A stretch of DNA of 59,525 nucleotides from Bacteroidota bacterium (GTDB taxonomy: Bacteria > Bacteroidota > Ignavibacteria > UBA10030 > UBA8401). The position numbers were made by a program, and so were the translations under genes. Positions 7,193 through 14,910 of this stretch are shown piece after piece (within the stretch, counting starts at the first letter, position 1; every line of letters starts with the position of its first letter). Where the stretch lies: NCBI GenBank assembly GCA_008933835.1, contig WBUG01000013.1, positions 1-59,525 on the forward strand, in the 5' to 3' direction. Under the pieces are notes generated by a model. That model had not been told where the DNA came from and did not search any database. It was given only the letters and a program-made list of their open reading frames with translations.

Positions 7193-9712
7193 ATGCTACG
7201 CACCGTTCTCCTCCTTCTCCTCTTCGTTTCGTTCATGACCGCACAATCGCGCATCATCCCGGAGCCGCGCCGCTACACCGAACGCAGCGGCCAGTTCAAG
7301 GTCACCTCCTCCGTCCGCCTCATCCTCGGCTCAGGGGGGACGGGGGAGGAGCGCATCGCGGACGTGCTCAACGGAGAGCTCGGCGAACGTGACGGTCTCT
7401 CTCTCAAGGTATCGGCGGAAGGGTCCCTCCGGCGCTCGTCCGGTCCCTTCATCTTCATAGGACGACCCGGCACCCCCATGGCGAAACGCCTGGCGGCGGA
7501 ACGTTCCATGACCCTCACACCGGAAATGAAGGCGGAAGGGTACTGCATCGACGTCGACGCGAAGGGGGCGGTCATCCTCGCCGAGAGCGAGAAGGGATTG
7601 TTCTACGGTGTGCAGTCGCTGTTGCAGATGCTCCGCCGCGACGGACGCGCGCTCTCCCTCCCCGCGGCGTCGGTCTCGGACCACCCGCTGCAGCGGATGC
7701 GCGGCATCTCGGACGACGTCAGCCGCGGGCAGATCTCCACGGTCGAGAACTTCAAGAAGATCGTCCGCTCCTGCGCGCGGTACAAACTGAACGTCTACAT
7801 GCCGTACATCGAGGATGTCTTCCTCTTCAAGAACCATGCGGCGCTCGGCACGGGGCGCGGCGCGCTGACGGCGAAGGAGTGGAAGGAGGTGGACGACTAT
7901 GCGAAGCGGTGGTTCGTCGAGGTCATCCCTGTCTTCGAAACGCTCGGCCACTGGGAGAACATCCTCATCCATCCGGACTACGTGCGGTACGGAGAGTTCC
8001 CGGGCGCGCACACGGTGAACGTGTCGGACGAGAAGGTCTACGCGATGCTGGACGAGATGATCGGCGAGATGGCCGGCGCGTTCAGCTCGCCGTACTTCCA
8101 CATGGCGGCGGACGAATCGTGGGACGTGGGGCTCGGCGCCAACAAGGAGCGCGTGGCGGCCAGCGACCTTGCCACCGTCCACGCCGAACACTACAAGCGT
8201 CTCTTCGCCCTCATCCGCAAGCACGGGAAACGCCCCGTGATGTACGGCGACGTCATCCTCAACCATCCGGACATCCTGAAGAAGATCCCCAACGACGTCC
8301 TCATCGTCGACTGGGCGTACGGCGCGCGCTTCGATTACTCCAGTCCCGAGGTCTTCCGCGCCGCCGGATTCCCGTTCCTCGTCTCGCCGGCGGTCTGGAA
8401 CTTCACCGGCCCCTTCCCGAACTACCTGAACACGTTCCTCAACATCCAGTCCTTCAGTCTGGACGGCTACCGCAACGGTTCGCAGGGCATCATCTGCTCC
8501 AACTGGAACGACTTCGGCGGCGAGGCGCTGCGGGAACTGAACTACTACGGCTATGCATGGACCGCCGAGTGCGCGTGGAACCCCGTCACCGCGGCGCTGG
8601 AGCCGTTCGACGCCAAATTCTTCGGCGGCTTCTTCGACGCCGAACAGGACGAACTCCGGTCCGTCTACGCGCTCCTCGGCTCCCCCGCCAACCAGTACCA
8701 CTGGTACGAGCTGTGGCGCCATCCCATGCTCCCGAACCGCGACGACATGATCTGGGAGAAGCGCCTGCCGCTCGTGCAGCGGATGCAGAGCATCCGCATG
8801 ACCATGCCGTTCGTGCTCGGGCAGCTCGCCGAAGCGGAACAGGAAGTGACCGTGAACCGGAGCCATCTGCAGTACCTCGCCTTCGCGGCGCGCCTCAACC
8901 TCTGGTTCGCCCGGAAGATCGACGCGCAGGAACGCATCCGCCTGGCGCTGAAGGACACCCTCATGGACTCCGCCGCGAAGGGGACCCTCATCGCCGGACT
9001 CTGCGGCGAGGTCACAGCGGACCTTGCGGCAGTGAAGGAGGAGTTCCGCCGCGTCTGGCTGACGACCAACAAGCCGGAGGGATTGGACCTGCTGCTGAAA
9101 CGGTACGACCGGCAGGCGGCGTACTGGAACGAGATGGCCGCGTCGGTCCGCGCCGGCGACTTCGATCTCGACCCGCAGCTCCGCAGCCAGTGGCTCTACC
9201 ACCCGAAGGCGAATCCCCGGAAGAAGGACTCGCTCCAGGTGAAGAAGGCGTACTTCCGCACCTCCGTTCCGCTCGCCCGCAAAGCCGTCCGGTCGGTGAA
9301 GGTGCAGCTGCTCGGCGACACCTGGGCGGTGCTGTACGTGAACGGCACGAAAGCGGCCGAAGTGATGGGACGTCAGTCCCTCTCGCTGCTGGTCGAGAAC
9401 CGCCGTGCGGTCATCGCTGACGTCGCTCCGCTCGCGAACGATTCGCTGCTCGTCCTCGCCGCGGAGGCGCAGAGCTTCTCCGAGACCGGCTCGGGCGGCG
9501 TCAACGTCATCGGCGAGGTGGTGTATGCCGACGGGGCGGTGCAGGAGTTCCGCTCGGATGCGGCGTGGCTCGCTTCGGACACCGCCGCCGCGGGTTGGAA
9601 CACCACTTCCTTCACGCCGCAGGGGTGGCTTGCCGCCGCGCCGAAACCGTACCCGCTGCCGGTCATCGCACCGGACCTCTCCTCCGGCCGAACGAGCTGG
9701 TACGAGCGCTGA
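7193..9712 (+). CDS. Secreted GH20 beta-N-acetylhexosaminidase with C-terminal beta domain
   Basis: 839 residues. ATG 7193 is chosen for the signal peptide MLRTVLLLLLFVSFMTAQ. Residues about 20-165 match the GH20 N-terminal domain (IIPEPRRY, GYCIDVDAKGAVILAE, GLFYGVQSLLQML). The catalytic barrel follows, with RMRGISDD, FETLGHWEN and the Asp-Glu pair of substrate-assisted catalysis at D307-E308 in HMAADESWD. After a helical region, residues about 690-839 form a beta-rich module with a WAVLYVNGTK stretch that looks like an accessory carbohydrate-binding domain. The enzyme should remove terminal N-acetylhexosamine outside the cytoplasm. Its position a few genes after a PgaC-like synthase suggests processing or recycling of an aminosugar polymer (inference). 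It could equally act on peptidoglycan, chitin or glycoproteins. Confidence 0.9.
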   Translation: MLRTVLLLLLFVSFMTAQSRIIPEPRRYTERSGQFKVTSSVRLILGSGGTGEERIADVLNGELGERDGLSLKVSAEGSLRRSSGPFIFIGRPGTPMAKRLAAERSMTLTPEMKAEGYCIDVDAKGAVILAESEKGLFYGVQSLLQMLRRDGRALSLPAASVSDHPLQRMRGISDDVSRGQISTVENFKKIVRSCARYKLNVYMPYIEDVFLFKNHAALGTGRGALTAKEWKEVDDYAKRWFVEVIPVFETLGHWENILIHPDYVRYGEFPGAHTVNVSDEKVYAMLDEMIGEMAGAFSSPYFHMAADESWDVGLGANKERVAASDLATVHAEHYKRLFALIRKHGKRPVMYGDVILNHPDILKKIPNDVLIVDWAYGARFDYSSPEVFRAAGFPFLVSPAVWNFTGPFPNYLNTFLNIQSFSLDGYRNGSQGIICSNWNDFGGEALRELNYYGYAWTAECAWNPVTAALEPFDAKFFGGFFDAEQDELRSVYALLGSPANQYHWYELWRHPMLPNRDDMIWEKRLPLVQRMQSIRMTMPFVLGQLAEAEQEVTVNRSHLQYLAFAARLNLWFARKIDAQERIRLALKDTLMDSAAKGTLIAGLCGEVTADLAAVKEEFRRVWLTTNKPEGLDLLLKRYDRQAAYWNEMAASVRAGDFDLDPQLRSQWLYHPKANPRKKDSLQVKKAYFRTSVPLARKAVRSVKVQLLGDTWAVLYVNGTKAAEVMGRQSLSLLVENRRAVIADVAPLANDSLLVLAAEAQSFSETGSGGVNVIGEVVYADGAVQEFRSDAAWLASDTAAAGWNTTSFTPQGWLAAAPKPYPLPVIAPDLSSGRTSWYER

Positions 9713-9724
9713 GCAAGAATTCCC

Positions 9725-9754
9725 TTGCATCGCATGGGGTTTCTGCGGTATTAT
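9725..9754 (+). promoter_or_regulatory. Putative promoter for the DUF454 gene
   Basis: TTGCAT at 9725-9730 and TATTAT at 9749-9754 are separated by 18 nt, a good sigma-70-like match. Transcription would begin close to 9762, immediately before a perfect hairpin. Confidence 0.4.
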
Positions 9755-9762
9755 GGGAAATC

Positions 9763-9795
9763 GGACTTCCGAAGCCGCACCGGCTTCGGAAGTCC
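9763..9795 (+). terminator. Perfect 15-bp hairpin (terminator of GH20 gene or 5' leader structure)
   Basis: The arm GGACTTCCGAAGCCG (9763-9777) is exactly complementary to 9781-9795 across a 3-nt loop. The following bases (CGTTGTTG) are not a proper T-tract. It sits between the hexosaminidase stop and the DUF454 start, so it may terminate the former. If the 9725 promoter is real, it would instead form the very 5' end of the downstream mRNA. Confidence 0.6.
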
Positions 9796-9808
9796 CGTTG
9801 TTGATGCC

Positions 9809-10231
9809 ATGACCGACGACACCACCACATCCTCGCTCGCCGCAAAGTACCGTCACCGCCCCCTCGTCCGCTGGACGCTGGTCACGGCGGGCACGGTGCT
9901 TGTCGGCATCGGTATCCTCGGCATCTTCCTGCCGCTCCTTCCCACCACCGTCTTCTTTTTGATGGCGGCCTGGTGCTATGCGCACAGTTCACCCGCATTG
10001 TACGACTGGCTCCACCACAACCGATATTTCGGAAAGTACATCAAAGATTACCGCGAAGGGCGCGGCATCACCGTCCGCTCCAAGGTCTCGTCTATCATCG
10101 TCCTGTGGGCCGGCATCCTGTATTCCGCCTGGTCCGTGGAGGGGCTCGTCCTTCGTCTCGTGCTCGCGGCGGTCGCCGTCGGCGTCACGGTCCATCTCGT
10201 GGTCATCCCGACCAGCCGTTCCTCACAATAA
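9809..10231 (+). CDS. DUF454/YbaN-family small inner-membrane protein
   Basis: 140 residues from ATG 9809. A short basic N-terminus leads into hydrophobic segments at about 24-52 (LVTAGTVLVGIGILGIFLP) and two near the C-terminus (IIVLWAGILYSAW and LVLRLVLAAVAVGVTVHLVVI). The block GIFLPLLPTTVFFLMAAWCY, followed by SSPALYDWLHHNRYFGKYI and DYREGRGI, is the hallmark of the DUF454/YbaN family, whose function is unknown. An in-frame upstream reading exists but runs through the hairpin, so the internal ATG is preferred. It is probably transcribed separately from its neighbours. Confidence 0.85.
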   Translation: MTDDTTTSSLAAKYRHRPLVRWTLVTAGTVLVGIGILGIFLPLLPTTVFFLMAAWCYAHSSPALYDWLHHNRYFGKYIKDYREGRGITVRSKVSSIIVLWAGILYSAWSVEGLVLRLVLAAVAVGVTVHLVVIPTSRSSQ

Positions 10232-10272
10232 ACGTTCCGTCCACGCGTCCGTTCTTCACGAAGAGAGGTGCC

Positions 10273-13200
10273 ATGGTCCGCCTGCTGGCTGTCGCCGCGC
10301 TGTGCTGTTCCCTCGCCGCCGCCCAATCCCTCCGTCCCGCGGAAGGGATCCGTTCCAACACGCCGTCCGTTCATGCGCTCACCGGTCTCACCATCGTGCC
10401 CTCCCCCGGCAAACGGGTGGAGAAGGGGACCATCGTCATCCGCGACGGCGTCATCATCGCCGCGGGTACAGGCGTGACCGTTCCCGCCGATGCGCGGGTG
10501 CGGGACTGCCGCGGACTCACCGCGTACGCCGGTCTCATCGACCTCGCCTCCGAGTACGGCATGCCGAAACCGAAGAGCGGAACGCCGCCGGAGCCGAAAC
10601 GGGGGGCGGCCTCCTGGAACCCGAACGTCGCTGCGGACCGCTCCGCGGCGGACGAGTTCCTGCCGGACCGCGAGTCGGCGGAGAAGTACCGCGCGCAGGG
10701 CTTCACCACGGTGGCGGCGCTTCCATCGTCCGGTATCTTCAAAGGCCGCAGCGCTCTGGTGAACCTCGGCGAAGGAACGGCGAACGCCCAGGTGGTGCGG
10801 AAAGAGCTCTTCCAGCACGTCGCGCTGCAGGGCGCGCCGGCGGACGGTTATCCCGGCTCGCTCATGGGACGCATCGCGCTCGTGCGGCAGACCTTCTCCG
10901 ACGCGCAGTGGTACGCCGCCGCGATGAAACGGTACGCCGCCCGGCCCGACCAGCGGCGTCCGGAGGAGGACCGTACCCTCGCGGCGCTCGACGCGGCCGC
11001 TGCCGGCCGGCAGACGGTCGTCTTCGAGACGGGGGACGAGCTCAACGCGCTGCGCGCCGCCGCCGTCGCGAAGGAGTTCGGTCTCACCGCCGTGCTGCGG
11101 GGGAGCGGATACGAGTACCGCCGCCCGGAAGCGCTGAAGAGCGCTGCGCTGCCGGTCATCGTACCGGTCAACTTCCCGGAACCGCCTTCCCTCGGCACGC
11201 CGGAAGAGATCTTCAACGCGGGGTATGAGGAGCTCCGGCATTGGGACTTCGCACCGGAGAATCCCTCCCGTCTCCGCGCCGCGGGGATCACTGTGGCGCT
11301 CACCGCCGCGCAGCTGAAGGACATTTCGAAGTTCCGTTCGATGGTCGCGCTTTCCGTGGAGGCCGGACTCGATCCTGCGGACGCGCTCGCCGCGCTGACC
11401 ACCGTTCCGGCGTCGCTCGCGGGGATGGAGAAACAGCTCGGCACCATCGAAGCGGGAAAGAACGCGAACCTCGTGCTCACGGATGGAGACCTCTTCTCGA
11501 ACGCCGGCATCGTGCGCGAAACGTGGGTGGACGGTCTCCGCTACGAAGTGAAGTCTCCGCCGCCGGACATCCGCGGCACGTGGTCGTTCACCCTGCGCAC
11601 CGGAGCACGCACGGACACAGGTCGACTCGTCATCACGGGCGGCCGGGATGAGCCGGCCGTACAGTTCCGTTCCGGCGCCCTCACGGTCAAAGCGACCGGC
11701 GTCGCTCTTTCGACGAGGACCTTCTCCTTCTCGCTGCAGGGCGATTCGCTCGGTCACCGCGGCGCTCTCCGCTTCTCCGGTCCGGCCGATTCGCTCAGCG
11801 TGAAAGGACTCGCCGCCGTTCCCGGCGGTGCCGATGCGGACTGGAGGATGGAGCGCTTTGAACCGATGCTCCCGAAAAAGGACTCGGCATCGGCCGCCGC
11901 ACCGCTCCGTGCCGCATTGACGCTTCTGGCGCCGGACGGCGCCTTCGGCCGGACCTCGCTGCCGCCGCAGCAGGACCTCTTCATCCGCGGCGCCACCGTC
12001 TGGACCAGCGGTCCGCAGGGAGTGCTGGAGGATGCCGATGTTCTCATCGTCAAAGGGAAGATCGCGAAGGTCGGGAAGGGATTGTCGCCGACGGCCGGTG
12101 CCGTCGTCGTGGACGGAAAAGGAAAGCACGTCACGCCGGGGCTCATCGATGCCCATTCCCATACCGCAGTGACGGGCGGGGTAAATGAAGGGGGCCAGGC
12201 GGTCACGGCGGAGGTCCGCATCGGCGACGTCCTCAATTCGGACGACATCAACATCTACCGGCAGCTGGCGGGCGGACTCACCGTCGCCAACGTGCTCCAC
12301 GGCTCGGCCAACGCCATCGGCGGACAGAACGCTGTCATCAAACTGCGGTGGGGGATGCTGCCGGAACAGCTGAAGTTCGAAGGGGCGCCGCCCGGCATCA
12401 AGTTCGCGCTCGGCGAGAATCCGAAACAGTCCAACTGGTTCGACGCCGCCAATCCGCGCTATCCGGCCACCCGCATGGGGGTGGAACAGCTCATCCGGGA
12501 CGAGTTCACCGCGGCGCGCGAGTACGATGCGGCGGTGAAGGCGAAACCGTCGGCGGACCGCGTCCCCGTCCGGCGCGACCTGGAACTCGAGGCGGTCGCT
12601 GAGATCCTGCGCGGCGAACGTCTCGTGCATTCCCACTGCTACCGGCAGGACGAGATCCTGATGCTGCTGCGCGTGTCGGACGATTTCGGATTCACCATCG
12701 GCACGCTGCAGCATGCGCTCGAGGCGTACAAGGTGGCGGACGAAGTGGCGAAACGGAAGGTCGGCGCGTCGCTCTTCAGCGACTGGTGGGCGTACAAGGC
12801 GGAGGTGATGGACGCCATCCCGTACGCCGGACAATTGCTGCACGACGCGGGCGTGCTCGTCTCGTACAATTCGGACAGCAACGAGATGGCGCGGCGGATG
12901 AACCTCGAGGCGGCCAAGGCGGTCCGCTACGGCGGCGTCAGTGAGACCGACGCGCTCGCCTTCGTCACCATCAATCCGGCCAGGCAACTCCGCATCGACC
13001 GCCGCGTCGGTTCGCTCGAACCGGGAAAGGACGGCGACGTGGTCGTGTGGAGCGGACATCCCCTCTCCACCTTCTCCGTCTGCGAACAGACGTACATCGA
13101 GGGACGCCGGTTCTTCGACCGTGCGGAGGACCTCCGGATGCGGGCGGACATCGCCGCCGCGAAAGCGGAACTGGTGCAGAAGGCGCTCCGCGCCCCGAAG

Positions 13201-13302
13201 CGGGGGAGCGGAGCATCGACGCCGATGCCGCAGCGGAGCAGCGTCTATTCCTGCCACGAAGAGCACGGCGCCGACACGGCCGCCGAACAGGAGGGCCGTT
13301 GA
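10273..13302 (+). CDS. Exported double-domain amidohydrolase-family protein (first domain degenerate)
   Basis: 1009 residues from ATG 10273, which has an AGAGG ribosome-binding site just upstream and a signal peptide (MVRLLAVAALCCSLAAAQ). Two amidohydrolase units are visible. The first (about 30-430) has the small beta sandwich and the closing signature GTIEAGKNANLVLTDGD, but the expected HxH metal site is replaced (AGLIDLASE). A beta-rich linker covers about 430-540. The second unit keeps H628 and H630 in LIDAHSHT, H786/H788 in VHSHCYRQDE, an NSDSNE segment for the catalytic Asp region, and GSLEPGKDGDVVVW. It should be a metal-dependent hydrolase of an imidazolonepropionase/dipeptidase-like type acting outside the cytoplasm. 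The substrate is unknown. The partner gene begins 3 nt downstream. Confidence 0.88.
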   Translation: MVRLLAVAALCCSLAAAQSLRPAEGIRSNTPSVHALTGLTIVPSPGKRVEKGTIVIRDGVIIAAGTGVTVPADARVRDCRGLTAYAGLIDLASEYGMPKPKSGTPPEPKRGAASWNPNVAADRSAADEFLPDRESAEKYRAQGFTTVAALPSSGIFKGRSALVNLGEGTANAQVVRKELFQHVALQGAPADGYPGSLMGRIALVRQTFSDAQWYAAAMKRYAARPDQRRPEEDRTLAALDAAAAGRQTVVFETGDELNALRAAAVAKEFGLTAVLRGSGYEYRRPEALKSAALPVIVPVNFPEPPSLGTPEEIFNAGYEELRHWDFAPENPSRLRAAGITVALTAAQLKDISKFRSMVALSVEAGLDPADALAALTTVPASLAGMEKQLGTIEAGKNANLVLTDGDLFSNAGIVRETWVDGLRYEVKSPPPDIRGTWSFTLRTGARTDTGRLVITGGRDEPAVQFRSGALTVKATGVALSTRTFSFSLQGDSLGHRGALRFSGPADSLSVKGLAAVPGGADADWRMERFEPMLPKKDSASAAAPLRAALTLLAPDGAFGRTSLPPQQDLFIRGATVWTSGPQGVLEDADVLIVKGKIAKVGKGLSPTAGAVVVDGKGKHVTPGLIDAHSHTAVTGGVNEGGQAVTAEVRIGDVLNSDDINIYRQLAGGLTVANVLHGSANAIGGQNAVIKLRWGMLPEQLKFEGAPPGIKFALGENPKQSNWFDAANPRYPATRMGVEQLIRDEFTAAREYDAAVKAKPSADRVPVRRDLELEAVAEILRGERLVHSHCYRQDEILMLLRVSDDFGFTIGTLQHALEAYKVADEVAKRKVGASLFSDWWAYKAEVMDAIPYAGQLLHDAGVLVSYNSDSNEMARRMNLEAAKAVRYGGVSETDALAFVTINPARQLRIDRRVGSLEPGKDGDVVVWSGHPLSTFSVCEQTYIEGRRFFDRAEDLRMRADIAAAKAELVQKALRAPKRGSGASTPMPQRSSVYSCHEEHGADTAAEQEGR

Positions 13303-13304
13303 CC

Positions 13305-14654
13305 ATGAAGACCGTCGAAATGTACATCCATCATCCATCATCCATGTTCCATTCTTCCGTTGTTTTCATCCTCGCTCTCTTCGTTTCCGTCGCATCGGCC
13401 TCCTCTCCCGTTCCGGGAAAGCGGCAGACGCGTCCCGTGGCGCTCGTCGGCGGCACGGTGCACACCGTCGCGGCGGGTGACATCGAACGGGGGACGGTCC
13501 TCTTCGAGAACGGGGTCATCACCGCGGTCGGGGCGTCGGTGACCGTTCCCGCGGACGCCGAACGCATCGACGTCACCGGCAGGCACGTCTATCCCGGGCT
13601 CATCAACGCGTCGTCCGCCGCCGGACTGCAGGAGATCGAAGCGGTGCGCGCCACGGTGGACGTCGCCGAGACCGGTCGCATCAATCCGAACGTTCGGGCG
13701 GAGGTGGCGGTCAATCCGGAGAGCGACGTCATTCCCACCATCCGCGCGAACGGCGTCGCGCTCTCGCACGTGATGCCCTCCGGCGCCCTCATCGCCGGAT
13801 GCAGTGCCGTGATGATGATGGACGGATGGACGAACGGGGAGATGACATTGAAGGCGCCGACCGGAATGGTCGTCACCTGGCCGTCCATGACGGTGTCGCG
13901 CTCTCCGTACGCGCGGCAGAGCGAAGAGGAGCAGCGGGCGGCGGTGGAGCGTTCCCTCGCCGAACTCCGCAACGCGTTCGACGATGCGCGTGCGTACCTC
14001 GCCGCGAAGAAGAACGCGCCGTCGGCGCACCGTACCGACGTGCGGTGGGAGGCGATGGCGCCGCTGTTCGACCGAACGATGCCGCTCATCGTCGAAGCGG
14101 ACGAACTGCAGCAGGTGCAGGCGGCCGTACAGTTCGCACGGGCGCAGAACGTCCGGCTCATCATCCACGGCGGGCGCGACGCATGGAAGGCGGCGCCGCT
14201 GCTCCGCGAGAACGGCGTCGCGGTCATCGTGGGGGCGGCGCATGCGCTGCCGTCGCGCCGCTGGTCCGATTACGACGAACCGTTCGTGACGGCCCGCCGT
14301 CTCGCCGATGCAGGCATCCTCATCGCGCTGGCGGGCGACGGCAACGGCGCGATGATCGAACGCAATCTCGGCTTCCAGGCCGCGACCTCGTCGGCGTTCG
14401 GACTGACGCGGGAGCAAACGCTCCGGGCGGTCACGCTCGACGCCGCCCGGGTGCTGGGCGTGGCGGACCGTGTCGGTTCCATCGAAACCGGGAAGGACGC
14501 AACGCTCATCGTAACGGACGGGGATCCTTTGGAAATTCGCTCCGCGGTGACGATGATGTTTTTACAGGGAAAAACGGTGGAATTGGAGAGCCGGCATACC
14601 CGATTGTGGAAGAAATATATAGAGAAATACCGGCGGCAGGCGGTCGGTCAGTGA
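13305..14654 (+). CDS. Exported amidohydrolase-like protein lacking the canonical HxH site
   Basis: 449 residues from ATG 13305, supported by an AGGAGG-like sequence at about 13290. A start at ATG 13344 would give a cleaner signal peptide (MFHSSVVFILALFVSVASA), so the N-terminus is uncertain. It resembles the first half of the preceding protein: beta sandwich (VALVGGTVHTVAAGDIERG), YPGLINASSAAG where an HxH would normally stand, and GSIETGKDATLIVTDGDPL at the end of the fold. With no HxH it is probably a non-canonical or non-catalytic member that works with its larger neighbour. The large/small pairing of such proteins is, to my knowledge, common in Bacteroidota. Function is not assigned. Confidence 0.83.
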   Translation: MKTVEMYIHHPSSMFHSSVVFILALFVSVASASSPVPGKRQTRPVALVGGTVHTVAAGDIERGTVLFENGVITAVGASVTVPADAERIDVTGRHVYPGLINASSAAGLQEIEAVRATVDVAETGRINPNVRAEVAVNPESDVIPTIRANGVALSHVMPSGALIAGCSAVMMMDGWTNGEMTLKAPTGMVVTWPSMTVSRSPYARQSEEEQRAAVERSLAELRNAFDDARAYLAAKKNAPSAHRTDVRWEAMAPLFDRTMPLIVEADELQQVQAAVQFARAQNVRLIIHGGRDAWKAAPLLRENGVAVIVGAAHALPSRRWSDYDEPFVTARRLADAGILIALAGDGNGAMIERNLGFQAATSSAFGLTREQTLRAVTLDAARVLGVADRVGSIETGKDATLIVTDGDPLEIRSAVTMMFLQGKTVELESRHTRLWKKYIEKYRRQAVGQ

Positions 14655-14910
14655 GACTCTATATATAGAGGCAGAGGGATGCGTTGTTGGGATGAAAGTA
14701 CTTGACTTTATCATGTCGACAGCCTTGGCAAGGGACCCCGGGGGTCATTTTATAATTGTCGAATACTTGACATAAAATAACCATTCCTTTATCTTTCACC
14801 AACATAACATAAACGGACTAACGAACGGGCGTGCCGGAAGACCGCAGGGACGTTAGCGCAGTTGTGTTACATCGCTCTCACTCACCATCTATTCACCAAC
14901 AGGAGGAGTC
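14655..14910. other. AT-richer intergenic control region before the T9SS cargo gene
   Basis: 256 nt without a gene, distinctly richer in A/T than the surroundings. It holds two related motifs, TACTTGAC at 14700-14706 and 14765-14771. The second begins the promoter listed separately. The ~110 nt between that promoter and the start codon form a long 5' leader that ends in a CA-rich stretch and a strong AGGAGGAG ribosome-binding site at 14901-14908. Confidence 0.6.
14767..14797 (+). promoter_or_regulatory. Bacteroidota-type promoter for the T9SS cargo gene
   Basis: TTGACA (14767-14772), then 17 nt, then TATCTTTC (14790-14797). This fits the Bacteroidota -33 TTG / -7 TAnnTTTG consensus except for the final base, and it is the best promoter match in the window. 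Confidence 0.65.

Noticed and set aside
7331-9985. Minus-strand open frame opposite the GH20 gene, and similar ones at 10048-13341, 2653-4197, 4116-6086 and 25271-27805
   Set aside because: Each lies opposite a gene with clear domain motifs; the translations are Arg/Asp/Glu/His-rich without recognisable folds.
9973-10272. Upstream extension of the double amidohydrolase through the DUF454 gene
   Set aside because: It reads DUF454 in the wrong frame. ATG 10273 has a ribosome-binding site and a signal peptide.
13326-13343. CATCCATCATCCATC tract as a microsatellite or CRISPR-like repeat
   Set aside because: It is only about 18 nt of short CAT-based units and lies within or just before the start of a gene. 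It is too short and irregular for an array.
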